Origin: Candidatus Zixiibacteriota bacterium | GTDB lineage: Bacteria > RBG-13-66-14 > B26-G2 > WVWN01 | DNA: 50,276 nt | Direction: 5' to 3' | NCBI GenBank assembly: GCA_011773985.1 | Contig: WVWN01000014.1 | Coordinates: 294 to 50,569, forward strand | Part shown: one piece after another, positions 23,518 to 31,828 of the stretch | Layout of the letters: each line of letters begins with the position of its first letter | How positions within the stretch are numbered: the first letter of the stretch is position 1 | Notes under the pieces: model-generated | Database searches by the model: none | What the model saw: only the letters and a program-made list of their open reading frames with translations | Told to the model about the DNA's origin: nothing | Translations under genes and position numbers: made by a program

Positions 23518-24414
23518 TTACCAGTAGACGGCCTTGACCTTGCCCAAAGAGGTCGGCGTGACGGCCGAGGGCCCGGTCGTAAATTGCCACTGGTACGTCG
23601 GCATGACGTTGTTGAAGAGGTCTTTGCCGTCCACCTTCACCGTCACTTTGGTATAGGCGGGAAGAGGGTTGGTCGGGTCGAACTCCAGCCGGAAGTCGAG
23701 AAAGTTCCCGGAGAAGTTGAGTTTCCCGGGGACGACGGCGTCGCCCGGCACCGTCACCACCATCTTGACGGAATCGCGGTCGACGCCCGAGCCGTCCTCT
23801 TTGATATTGACGTAGATATTGGCGTTCACGCCGACGTTCGTGGCGTTGGGGACGGGGTTGGCGCTGTGGCAATAGGGCGGTTTGGTGTCGCCGTTGATGG
23901 TTCGCCTCAACGCTTTAATGATCTCGCCTTCGTTGAAACTATAGGCCTCAAGCCAGTAGATCTTGCCCGTGGTGCCGACGACCGCCGTCTGGCTGTACCA
24001 ACTGCTGCTCGTCTTCCGCCAATTGTAAAAATCGCTGACTTCGGCGTCGAGGAAGTCCTGCGGCAACTTGCGCCCGAAGTGTAGGTATTTATATCGATAC
24101 TGGGTGTAGGCGTCGTCCCAACCGTCGTAGGAGATGACCTCCACGCCTTTACCTTCGTTGTGGTATTTATTGTAGAAGCTCTCGAGCTGACCCAGCTCGG
24201 TAATGCACTGGCCTCAAGAGGCCTTCCAATGGACGACGACGATCCCCTTGCCGTCGTAGGACTTGATGTCGAGCCAGGGGCCGTGATAGTTGGGGGGGAC
24301 GTTATTTATGGTGTAATTGGCGAGCGCCGGGCGGTCGTCGCCTACCTCGAGCGCAACCGCCCACGCCGTTATCAGCAACGACGCTGCGAACAGAATTGCC
24401 ACCTTCTTTGCCAT
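23518..24414 (-). CDS. Exported thioredoxin-like selenoprotein (UGA at the redox site) with Ig-like domain and C-terminal motif
   Basis: 298 residues from the ATG at 24414 (AGGAGG seven bases upstream), including one in-frame TGA at 24214-24216 (codon 67). The N-terminus is a Sec signal peptide ending near AWAVA. The TGA falls in VVVHWKAS-TGA-GQCITEL, exactly where thioredoxin/TlpA folds have the first Cys of CxxC; C70 is the second. The fold continues with LGQLESFYNKYHNEGKGVEV and the TTGKIYWLEAYS strand. A bacterial Ig-like domain (about 175-280, NPVPNATNVGVNANIYVN) and a terminal SLGKVKAVYW motif follow. A perfect hairpin with a GGGTC loop starts 14 bases after TGA. Without Sec insertion only a 66 aa stub would be made. 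Its own promoter and terminator are present. Confidence 0.8.
24183..24216 (-). promoter_or_regulatory. Candidate bacterial SECIS element after the in-frame UGA
   Basis: Directly 3' of the TGA (24216-24214) are 14 unpaired bases and then CGAGCT-GGGTC-AGCTCG (24199-24183). This is a six-pair perfect stem with a GGUC-containing apical loop, as in the E. coli fdhF SECIS. Distance and position inside the coding sequence fit the SelB-recognised elements of bacteria. The hairpin also encodes conserved thioredoxin helix residues. Confidence 0.7.
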
Positions 24415-24446
24415 TGTCATTCCTCCTTGGAAATCGTCCTAAATAT

Positions 24447-24475
24447 ATTTTAACCCGGTACCTGATCCTTGTCAA
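24447..24475 (-). promoter_or_regulatory. Promoter of the selenoprotein gene
   Basis: Minus-strand TTGACA (24475-24470), exact 17-base spacer, TAAAAT (24452-24447). It leaves a leader of about 26 bases carrying AAGGAGG before the ATG at 24414. Confidence 0.75.
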
Positions 24476-24555
24476 TAAGAAAGAATACCTTTTTTCATAT
24501 GGCTAAGCAAAAACGGCCCCGTTTAAATTCCCCGAAAATTAACGGCCCGTCGGCC

Positions 24556-25302
24556 CTATGTTCCCGATCGAGGCTCTTCTTCCGCTATGGGAGGTCCCGG
24601 CCGCCAAAGGCCTAACACTTTTTTAAAACGGCGGACGAAAAGGAAGAGGAAGTTCTTCGTGCCGTCGCGCCAGAGCGACAGCTTCGACTCCCCTCGCCTC
24701 TTCACGTAGTGGAAGTGGATGGGTATTTCGCGCGCGCGGATGTGCCGCCGCTTCTCGAAGACCTCCAACTTGAACTCCTCGGAGAAGGCCATGCCGTCGG
24801 AGGTGACGTTGACGCGCTCGAGTACGTCCCGCCTAAAACACCACATCCCGGATTGCGAATCGCGAATGCGGAACCAGTAGAGGAGCACGATGGTGAGATT
24901 GAAGATGCGGTTGCCGACGTACCGGAGAAAATAGTCGAAGCTCTCCTGCCAATCCGCCGCGACGCGCCACGCGCTGATGAAGTCGAGCCCGTCGGCCGCG
25001 AGAACGTCGACGAGGTACGGGATGGCGTTGACCGGGTAGCTCGCGTCGCCGTCCAGCGTACAGACGACGTCCCCCGTGGCCTGTGATAGCCCCGACTTAT
25101 AAGCCCGGCCGTAACCGGGGCGCACCTCGAAGACGACGCGCGCGCCGCCCTCGCGCGCCACCGCGCCGGTCCGGTCGCTCGAGTTGTTGTCCACGACGAT
25201 TACCTCGTCCACGAAGTCCGGCATCTGGCGCAAACATTCCGCGACGCCGCGCTCCTCGTTGTAGCACGGCATGACGACCGATATCTTTAAGCCGTGGCGC
25301 AT
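24556..25302 (-). CDS. Family 2 glycosyltransferase (dolichol/polyprenol-phosphate sugar transferase-like)
   Basis: 248 aa GT-A glycosyltransferase. SVVMPCYNEERGVAECL at about 8-24, VVDNNSSDRT, and the nucleotide-sugar/metal motif TLDGDASYP (DxD) are present; FHYVKRRGESKLSLWRDG near 210 is typical of DPM1/GtrB-like enzymes. No C-terminal membrane anchor is seen, so it probably acts at the inner membrane surface on a polyprenyl phosphate. It is 18 bases downstream of a second GT2 gene. Confidence 0.85.
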   Translation of the reverse strand: MRHGLKISVVMPCYNEERGVAECLRQMPDFVDEVIVVDNNSSDRTGAVAREGGARVVFEVRPGYGRAYKSGLSQATGDVVCTLDGDASYPVNAIPYLVDVLAADGLDFISAWRVAADWQESFDYFLRYVGNRIFNLTIVLLYWFRIRDSQSGMWCFRRDVLERVNVTSDGMAFSEEFKLEVFEKRRHIRAREIPIHFHYVKRRGESKLSLWRDGTKNFLFLFVRRFKKVLGLWRPGPPIAEEEPRSGT

Positions 25303-25320
25303 AACCGGTGAAACGTTAAC

Positions 25321-26382
25321 TCAATATCGCCGCTTGAGCAAGTAATAACTTGCCGTTCCCCACGCGCCCCCTCCCAGGCCGAAGGCGAGCTCCAAGGGGA
25401 GGAAAAAAAGCGCGCCCAAAGTCATAGCCGGGCCGCGTCGGCCCAGAAAAGCCAGCCACTTAACGTTGAAAATATATATCGCCGCCAACGTCGCCGCGGC
25501 GCCGACGACGGCCAATTTCCAAAAGAATGGCGCCAACGCCGCCCAAAGCACGAAGAGCGCCGCCAAAGGCAAAGACGCGATAAAGGAGGTGGGCACGGAG
25601 GTCCGGTTGCCGCCGGGCCTCCTCCCGGCGCGGAGGACGCACCGCGCGAGCGCCGCGCCCCGCCTGAACGCCGTAACCAACGCCTCCTTCGTCCCGTACG
25701 TCTTCCGATGTTCTACTTCTATGTCTTTTTCGAGTACTACGCGCGCGCCCCGCGCGCCGAGCGCCCGGCCGAAAGCAGTGTCCTCGACCGAGGGCACCTT
25801 ATAACTTTCGTCGAACCCGCCCGCGGCCCAGAATACGTCTTTTTTTATAGAAGCACAGCTCGTATAGAACAGGCCCACTTGCCGCGGCAATATCAGGTAC
25901 GTAAACCTCATCCAGAGGTTCTTATACCTGCTCGCGAAATTGGGCAAATCGGCCGACTCGGCCTCGACGCCCAAAACGGCGTCGACGGCGTCGCCATAGG
26001 CCTCCGTTAGCCGCGCGAAGATATCCCGCGGCACGAACACGTCGGCATCGATAAATAATATTATATCCTTGGCGGCGGCCTCCGCGCCGGCGTTGCGCGC
26101 GCCCGCCGGCCCGCGGCCCCGGCCGTTGGCTACCACGCGGACCCTCTCGTCCGCCGGCAAGCCGTCCAGCGAGCCGTCGCTAACGGCGTCATCCACGACG
26201 ACGACTTCACCCGGCGGCGGCGAAGCGGAAAGCACCCTCCCCACGACGCCGGCCGCGCGCGGCGAACCGTTACCCACCGGTACGACGACGGATATGTCGG
26301 AAGGTCCGTACACGACCCACGTCCCGCCCAGGTACCCTTTACCGGCCCCGCCAATCGATTTACCGGCCTGCCCGCGCCTCAC
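25321..26382 (-). CDS. Family 2 glycosyltransferase with C-terminal membrane segments
   Basis: Up to 353 aa. The GT-A domain has DISVVVPVGNGSP, VVVDDAVSDGS, the DxD-type ILFIDADVFVPRD and GGFDESYKVPSVEDTAF. About three to four hydrophobic segments close the protein (about 265-345). The start is uncertain: GTG at 26382 lies more than 20 bases after an AAGGAGGAGG sequence, and an internal start just before DISVVVPV would also keep the whole domain. Likely role is glycan or lipid glycosylation at the inner membrane, together with the next gene. Confidence 0.82.
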   Translation of the reverse strand: MRRGQAGKSIGGAGKGYLGGTWVVYGPSDISVVVPVGNGSPRAAGVVGRVLSASPPPGEVVVVDDAVSDGSLDGLPADERVRVVANGRGRGPAGARNAGAEAAAKDIILFIDADVFVPRDIFARLTEAYGDAVDAVLGVEAESADLPNFASRYKNLWMRFTYLILPRQVGLFYTSCASIKKDVFWAAGGFDESYKVPSVEDTAFGRALGARGARVVLEKDIEVEHRKTYGTKEALVTAFRRGAALARCVLRAGRRPGGNRTSVPTSFIASLPLAALFVLWAALAPFFWKLAVVGAAATLAAIYIFNVKWLAFLGRRGPAMTLGALFFLPLELAFGLGGGAWGTASYYLLKRRY

Positions 26383-26464
26383 GCCGACTTTGCCGTTCCG
26401 ACCGAAAACCTCCTCCTCCTTGGGCGCATCGGGAGAGCGGACCTCGTGGCCCGTACGCGTTCCT

Positions 26465-26493
26465 TTGACTTCGTCCTCGATTAATTATAATAT
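26465..26493 (+). promoter_or_regulatory. Promoter of the aroE-like gene (near-leaderless)
   Basis: Plus-strand TTGACT (26465-26470) with TAATAT (26488-26493) at 17-base spacing; TATAAT also reads at 26486-26491. The start codon GTG is nine bases after the -10, so only a few untranslated bases are possible. The AT-rich centre is nearly palindromic and may also serve the divergent glycosyltransferase gene. Confidence 0.65.
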
Positions 26494-26502
26494 AAGGCCG
26501 AC

Positions 26503-27333
26503 GTGGGCGAGGTACAAAAAATCGTCGCGCTCTTCGGCCACCCCGTAACGCCGTCGTTGTCGGCCGCGATGCACAACGCGGCTTTCCCGGCGACGGGGCT
26601 CGAATGGTCTTACATTCCGTTTCGCGCCGACGCGACTACGTTGCCCGGGTTGTTCGCGCGATTGAAAGGCAACGGCTTGGCCGCAGCCGACTTCGCCTAC
26701 CCCTGCGAGGAAGCCGCCGTCGGCCTTTGCGACGAGCTTTCGGAAGAGGCGAAACTCCTGGCGGCCGTAAATACGGCTCGCATTAGCGCCGAGGCCGTAC
26801 GCGGTCACAACGTCGACGCGTCCGCCTTCGAGCGTTCCCTCGGCGAACTGGGGCTCGAGGTCGCCCGCAAGGCGGTTTTGGTCCTGGGTACGGGCGCCGC
26901 AGCCCGGGCGTGCGGCCTCGCGCTCGAGCGAGCCGGCGCCGCCGTTACGTACGCCGCACGGGACCTGACGCGGCCGAGGCCGGGCGTCTCGACGCGAGCA
27001 ACGGTCATCGCGTGGAACGACGCCGAACGTTTCTTGACCGTGCGTAAGCCGGCGGCCCTGATAGACGCAACGTTAACGGAGGCCGCCGCCGAAGGCCCGC
27101 CTTCATTTGACTACGACGCCATCCCTCGCGGTTGCTTCGTGTACGATTTGAATTGCGGCTGCCCCACGTCGCTGCTAAAAGCCGCGGCAGACAGGGCCCT
27201 CCGCGCCGCCGACGGCCTATCCATGCTTATCTACAAGGCCGCGCGCGCTTTCGAATTGTGGACGGGCGCCGAGGCGCCGCTCGACGTTATGCGCCGGGCC
27301 GCGGCCGCAGAACTCGAGAAAGGGGAAGCCTGA
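26503..27333 (+). CDS. aroE: Shikimate dehydrogenase-like protein lacking the catalytic lysine
   Basis: 276 aa, the usual AroE size. The shikimate-binding SLSAAMHNAAF near the N-terminus, the AVNT block, the HNVDASAFE region (Asp of the catalytic pair) and the NADP Rossmann loop LGTGAAARACGLAL are recognisable. The normally invariant [NVT]xPxK segment reads ADFAYPCEEA, so the catalytic Lys is replaced by Cys. Activity on shikimate may therefore be lost or altered, as in quinate dehydrogenase-like or non-catalytic paralogues. It sits convergent to shikimate kinase, which still argues for an aromatic-pathway context. GTG start just after a strong promoter. Confidence 0.78.
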   Translation: MGEVQKIVALFGHPVTPSLSAAMHNAAFPATGLEWSYIPFRADATTLPGLFARLKGNGLAAADFAYPCEEAAVGLCDELSEEAKLLAAVNTARISAEAVRGHNVDASAFERSLGELGLEVARKAVLVLGTGAAARACGLALERAGAAVTYAARDLTRPRPGVSTRATVIAWNDAERFLTVRKPAALIDATLTEAAAEGPPSFDYDAIPRGCFVYDLNCGCPTSLLKAAADRALRAADGLSMLIYKAARAFELWTGAEAPLDVMRRAAAAELEKGEA

Positions 27334-27390
27334 AAGCCGTCAGGGCCGACGTTCACCGCCCGCCTCCCACGCCGTAGCCGATATAAGTCT

Positions 27391-27918
27391 CTACTCCTCG
27401 CCGCTCACGCCTACGGCCGCGATTATTTTATCGACTACCTGGGCGGGCGAGAGTTCGTCGGTTTGTACCTGGAACGGTACCTTGTCGTAGACGTGCCGAC
27501 GCGCGGCCTTCAGCTCGCGAATGCGCGCCAGCGGGTCGGCGCTTTGGAGTAGGGCCCGTTCCTCTTCTCGCTCGAGCCGCTTTTGAATCGTTTCCGGTCG
27601 CGCGCGCAAGGCCACTACGACGCCCGAATCCGCGAGGAGGCGATAATTCCGATCGTCGAGGATGGTCCCGCCGCCCGCCGCGATAACCAGACCCTTTTGG
27701 GAAACGAGGTCGCCCACGAGAAGCCTTTCCTCGTCGCGGTAGCGCGGTTCGCCGTAGCGGGCGAAGATTCCGGGTATCGATTCGCCGAGGCGGCCGGCGA
27801 TAGCCGTATCCATGTCGACGAAGCGACGCTTTAGTCGCGCGGCCAGTAATCGCCCGACCACCGTCTTTCCGGTCCCGGAGAAACCGACGAGGACGATATT
27901 ATCTTCGGGAGTAATCAC
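27391..27918 (-). CDS. aroK: Shikimate kinase
   Basis: 175 aa, typical length. It phosphorylates shikimate with ATP. Walker A GFSGTGKTVVG lies at 12-22, the DMDTAIAGR substrate Asp pair at about 35-43, and AAGGGTILDDRN (Walker B/glycine-rich) at about 80. The lid Arg region EREEERALLQ and the C-terminal adenine-binding Arg are present. It is transcribed convergently to the aroE-like gene with a 57-base gap; no clear terminator is visible between them. Confidence 0.92.
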   Translation of the reverse strand: MITPEDNIVLVGFSGTGKTVVGRLLAARLKRRFVDMDTAIAGRLGESIPGIFARYGEPRYRDEERLLVGDLVSQKGLVIAAGGGTILDDRNYRLLADSGVVVALRARPETIQKRLEREEERALLQSADPLARIRELKAARRHVYDKVPFQVQTDELSPAQVVDKIIAAVGVSGEE

Positions 27919-28059
27919 CGTACGGCGCCGACGGCCCTACGTGGGCGGCCCGCCGAGTACGCGCGAGGTTACCATACCGCGGCGAGCGGTGTCAATAAGA
28001 GTTACGGCAAGCCAAGCCGTACCGCGCAGTTACGATACGCAGACGCCGTGAATGCGCGC

Positions 28060-28088
28060 TTGCCGCGAAGCGGGCGTTGTGATATTAT
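28060..28088 (+). promoter_or_regulatory. Promoter of the prfB-led operon
   Basis: TTGCCG (28060-28065), 17-base spacer, TATTAT (28083-28088). A leader of about 18 bases with CGGAGG precedes the prfB ATG. Confidence 0.6.
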
Positions 28089-28111
28089 GTAAAACCAAAA
28101 CGGAGGTTAAG

Positions 28112-29225
28112 ATGGACGATATAAGTGGCCTCGAGCAAAGGCTGGAGAAGATTACACGCGCCGTGGAAGACGTCCGCGACGGCCTTTGACGTGGAAAAAA
28201 CCGCTAACCGTATCGTAGACCTGGAGCAAAAGGCTGCGGCGCCGGACCTTTGGGAAGACCGCGACGCGGCCCAAAATTTGCTAACCGAGCTAAACCGGTT
28301 GAAGAAAAGGGCGGAGGCGTTCGCGGCGGCCGAAAAAAAGTTGGAGGACGCGACGGTTCTTTACCAACTCTGCCTCGAAGAGCAGGCCGCGTTTCCGGAC
28401 CTGGCGGGCGAACTCCGGGCCTTGGAAGAAGAAGTCCGACAACTCTCGTTGCTGACCTTCCTCGCCGGACCCTACGACGCGTCGGACGCGATCGTCGAGA
28501 TCAAGCCGGGCGCCGGGGGCGTCGACGCCGCCGACTGGGCCGAGATGTTGTTCCGTATGTATCTGAAGTGGTGCGAGGAACGCGGGTACGAGTGCGACAT
28601 CTTGGCGGCCGAGGTCGCGGAGGAAGCGGGCCTAAGGCTCGCCATGTTCGAGGCGCGCGGCGATTACGCCTACGGGTATCTAAGTTGCGAGGCCGGCGTC
28701 CACCGCCTCGTCCGCATCTCCCCCTTCGACCAGAAAGGCCGGCGCCACACGTCCTTCGCCAACGTCGCCGTATGGCCCAAGCTCGACGAAACGGTCCGCG
28801 TGGACATCGACGAAAACGACCTCAAGGTAGACACTTTCCGCTCGTCGGGCCCGGGCGGCCAACACGTAAACGTAACGGACTCCGCGGTCCGCATAACCCA
28901 CCTCCCGACGGGCATCGTGGTAAGTTGCCAGGCCGAACGGTCGCAACGCCTCAACCGCGCCCGGGCTATGGGCGTCCTGCGCGCGAGGCTTCACCAGTTG
29001 AAAGAAACCGAACGCCGCGCCCGCCTCGAGGACCTCAAAGGGCCGAAGCGCGACATCGCCTGGGGTAACCAGATACGTTCTTACGTCCTCTTCCCCTACC
29101 GCCTCGTAAAGGACCTGCGAACCGGCTACGAGACGGCCGACGTGGAAGGGGTCCTCAACGGCGCGCTGGACGAGCTGATAGGCGTCGCCCTGAAACGGCG
29201 CGGCACCGAGGGGGGCAAAAGCTAA
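28112..29225 (+). CDS. prfB: Peptide chain release factor 2 with programmed +1 frameshift
   Basis: 370 aa after a +1 shift. The zero frame starts at the ATG at 28112 (GGAGG five bases upstream), encodes 25 residues and reaches CTT-TGA-C at 28184-28190, the conserved RF2 autoregulatory slip site. Reading continues one base later at GAC (28188). The downstream part has the stop-codon recognition SPF in RISPFDQKG and the catalytic GGQ in SSGPGGQHVNVTD. RF2 terminates at UGA and UAA. The intact UGA-sensing site shows that UGA is an ordinary stop codon in this organism. The stop overlaps the next ATG (TAATG). Confidence 0.95.
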
Positions 29226-29842
29226 TGCCGGGATGCCAGTTCAATAGGCGGGGCCTCCTACTTAGCCTTGCGGCGCTCGTGGCCGTCGCCTCGGCTGCGG
29301 CGGCCGGCGCCGAAGTTCTGGCCGAGCCCCCCTACCCGACGGATATCCGCGACAAGCCGCTCCGCGTTAACGTCGTAATATCCGGGCCGCTCGCCGGCGG
29401 CGAAGCCGCGGACGGCGACGTCTTATACAACGGCGGCGCGGGCACCTTCGCGCGCGCGGCCGTCGCGGCGTGGAAGGAGAGCACGTTCGAGGCGGCGCGC
29501 GACCACGCGACCATTTGGTACGTCTTCCGCTTGATGCGAAATACCGAAGCGAACGACGTCTCGCGGGACCGGCCGCGGGAACTTTACGCGCCGCCGGAAC
29601 TCGTGGAATACGTAGCGCCCGAGTTCCCCCCCGGCGCCCCGTCGGTACGTACCGAGGTCACGCTGGATTTATTCATCGGCCCGGACGGCGCCGTTTGGTA
29701 CGCGGAACCGGCCGACGAGGGGGCCACCCCCCTCTACGTCGAGTTGGCTATCGCCGCGGCCCGCCGTTTCAAGTTTCGGCCCGCAACCCTGTCGGGCGAA
29801 CCGACGGCGACGTGGTATCCGTTCGTGTTTGAATTTAAATAA
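29225..29842 (+). CDS. Exported TonB-C-like domain protein 1
   Basis: 205 aa with an N-terminal signal peptide (basic NRRG, then LLLSLAALVAVASAAAAGA). The C-terminal about 90 residues have the TonB C-terminal-like pattern: TEVTLDLFIGPDGAVWYAEP, paired helix ELAIAAARRFKFRPATLSG and the final strand TWYPFVFEFK. There is no membrane anchor or Pro-rich linker, so it is not a functional TonB; such stand-alone domains are common in exported proteins. Coupled to prfB by TAATG and followed by a paralogue-like second domain protein. Confidence 0.72.
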   Translation: MPGCQFNRRGLLLSLAALVAVASAAAAGAEVLAEPPYPTDIRDKPLRVNVVISGPLAGGEAADGDVLYNGGAGTFARAAVAAWKESTFEAARDHATIWYVFRLMRNTEANDVSRDRPRELYAPPELVEYVAPEFPPGAPSVRTEVTLDLFIGPDGAVWYAEPADEGATPLYVELAIAAARRFKFRPATLSGEPTATWYPFVFEFK

Positions 29843-29891
29843 AAGTGGCTCGAGGCTCCACGTCGCCGCGGGCCTTACGGGCGGTAAAGCT

Positions 29892-30305
29892 ATGCGCAAG
29901 CTCATTATGATATCGGCCCTCGCCGCCGCGGCCGTAGCCGAGGAAGGCTTCGTCCCGGCACAACCTATCCACATAGAACCGCTCGCCGGAATCGACGTCG
30001 CGCCCGGCGCCGTCTTCGCGGATACGGTGATATTGAAGCTCACCGTCGACGAGGAAGGCCGCGTCGAGGACGCGGAGGTCTGGTCCTCCTCGGGCGACGA
30101 AGCCATAGACGCCGCGGGTTTGGCGTCGGCGCGCAAATGCCTATTCAAACCGGCCACCCAGGACGGCGAACCGGTAGTATCTTACTACCAGATTTACTAC
30201 CGCCTTTCGGCATACCGGACGCGCGAGTACGCGGGCGCGGAGGAAAAAGCCGGTACCGCGGAAAAGGCGCCGACTCCCGAAGAGGACGATGGCGGAAGAG
30301 ACTAA
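29892..30305 (+). CDS. Exported TonB-C-like domain protein 2
   Basis: 137 aa from the ATG at 29892, chosen because it begins the signal peptide MRKLIMISALAAAAVAEEG; the longer frame overlaps the previous gene. A TonB-C-like domain follows: DTVILKLTVDEEGRVEDAEV, a helix ending ARKCLFKPATQDGEPV, and YYQIYYRLS. The tail is acidic and Lys-rich (about 110-137). It overlaps lysS by 17 bases. Similar in plan to the preceding protein; role unknown, perhaps an envelope assembly or binding module. Confidence 0.68.
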   Translation: MRKLIMISALAAAAVAEEGFVPAQPIHIEPLAGIDVAPGAVFADTVILKLTVDEEGRVEDAEVWSSSGDEAIDAAGLASARKCLFKPATQDGEPVVSYYQIYYRLSAYRTREYAGAEEKAGTAEKAPTPEEDDGGRD

Positions 30306-31806
30306 GAGCTTGCGCCAAATCCGGCTCGAGAAACTCAAACGCCTCCGCGAAAAAGGGGTGGACCCCTACCCCGTCGCCGCCGCGCGAAGCCACCTCGCCC
30401 GCGACGTCGTGTCCTCTTTCGCGGAACTCGAGGGCGAGCAGGTGGCCGTCGCCGGCCGCATCACGGCCTTCCGCACCCACGGCAAAGCCTCCTTCGCGGA
30501 CCTCGCCGACGCCTCCGGGAAAATCCAGCTTTACTTCAAAAGCGACTTTTTGGGTGATAGGTTCGAGCTATTGGACCTCCTCGACCTGGGCGACTTTTTG
30601 GCGGCCGCGGGCAAGGTCTTCAAAACGAAGACCGGCGAGGTAACGGTCGCCGTGGAGAAGTTCGACGTCCTGGCGAAGGGACTTCTGACGCCGCCTGTCG
30701 TAAAGACGGAAAAGACCGCCGCGGGGGAGGTCGTCCACGACGAGTTCGCCGACCCGGAGAAGCGTTACCGCAAGCGCTACGTCGACATGATGGTCAACGA
30801 GCCGGCGCGCGACCGCGTCCTCACCAACGCGAAAGTCCTCCGCGCCGCCCGCCGGTACATGGACGGGGAGGGGTACGTCGAGGTCGAAACGCCCATCCTG
30901 CAGCCGCTATACGGCGGCGCCAACGCCCGCCCTTTCACGACCTACCACCGCGACCTCGAGACGAACCTCTACCTCCGCATCGCCGACGAGCTTTACCTCA
31001 AGCGGCTACTCGTCGCCGGCTTCGAAAAGGTCTACGAGATCGGCAAGGACTTCCGCAACGAATCCATCGACCGCGTCCACTACCCGGAGTTCACCATGCT
31101 CGAGGCCTACGAGGCCTACGGCGACTACCGCACGATGTTGACGTTAACGGTTGGCCTTATAACCGCCGCGGCCGCCGAAATCCGTGGGACGCTGAAACTC
31201 GAGTATCAAGGCCGCGACGTCGACCTTACGCCTCCCTGGCCGGAAATCCGCATGGTCGGAACGCTAAACGAACGGATGGAGGACTACGGCTTGGGCGACG
31301 TGCTGACGTGCCCGGAGAAAGATTTGGAGGCCGTCTTCCGCGCCGACGCGCTAAGCGAACTGTGGCCCAAAGTCGAAGGGCGGTGGTCGCGGGCGAGGGC
31401 GGTGGACGTACTCTTCGACGCGTTGGTCGTCCCGGAGCTGTGGCGCCCTACGGTCGTTACGGATTACCCGGCGGAACTTTCGCCTCTCGCCAAAAGGCAG
31501 CGCGCGAACCCGGCCCTCGCCGAGCGCTTCGAGCTATATATCGCGACGATGGAGATAGCGAACGCCTTCAGCGAGCAGAACGACCCGGAGGAGCAACGGC
31601 GGGCCTTCGAGGCGCAGGCGAAGGCTCGAGCCGCGGGCGACGAGGAGGCGCAACAGCTCGACGAGGATTTCCTCGAGGCCCTCGAATACGGCATGCCGCC
31701 GACGGGAGGCCTGGGGATAGGGCTCGACCGCGTCGCGATGATACTCGCCGACGCGCCAAACATCCGCGAGGTAATCGCGTTCCCGCAACTTAGAATCAAA
31801 AAATAA
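30289..31806 (+). CDS. lysS: Lysyl-tRNA synthetase, class II
   Basis: 505 aa, standard length. An N-terminal OB-fold anticodon-binding domain (about 55-150, VAVAGRITAFRTHGKASFADL) is followed by the class II catalytic domain with motif 2 YEIGKDFRNESID and motif 3 GLGIGLDRVAMIL. ATG at 30289 inside the end of the previous gene. Cytoplasmic housekeeping enzyme; it lies in the prfB transcript, as prfB-lysS neighbours often do. No oddities seen. Confidence 0.96.
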   Translation: MAEETKSLRQIRLEKLKRLREKGVDPYPVAAARSHLARDVVSSFAELEGEQVAVAGRITAFRTHGKASFADLADASGKIQLYFKSDFLGDRFELLDLLDLGDFLAAAGKVFKTKTGEVTVAVEKFDVLAKGLLTPPVVKTEKTAAGEVVHDEFADPEKRYRKRYVDMMVNEPARDRVLTNAKVLRAARRYMDGEGYVEVETPILQPLYGGANARPFTTYHRDLETNLYLRIADELYLKRLLVAGFEKVYEIGKDFRNESIDRVHYPEFTMLEAYEAYGDYRTMLTLTVGLITAAAAEIRGTLKLEYQGRDVDLTPPWPEIRMVGTLNERMEDYGLGDVLTCPEKDLEAVFRADALSELWPKVEGRWSRARAVDVLFDALVVPELWRPTVVTDYPAELSPLAKRQRANPALAERFELYIATMEIANAFSEQNDPEEQRRAFEAQAKARAAGDEEAQQLDEDFLEALEYGMPPTGGLGIGLDRVAMILADAPNIREVIAFPQLRIKK

Positions 31807-31828
31807 GAACTTTTTATATACCTAATAT

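Noticed and set aside
16068-24414. Genome-wide reassignment of UGA to an amino acid
   Set aside because: prfB keeps the UGA-dependent frameshift and an SPF motif, and many genes end in TGA, for example the aldehyde dehydrogenase and ndk.
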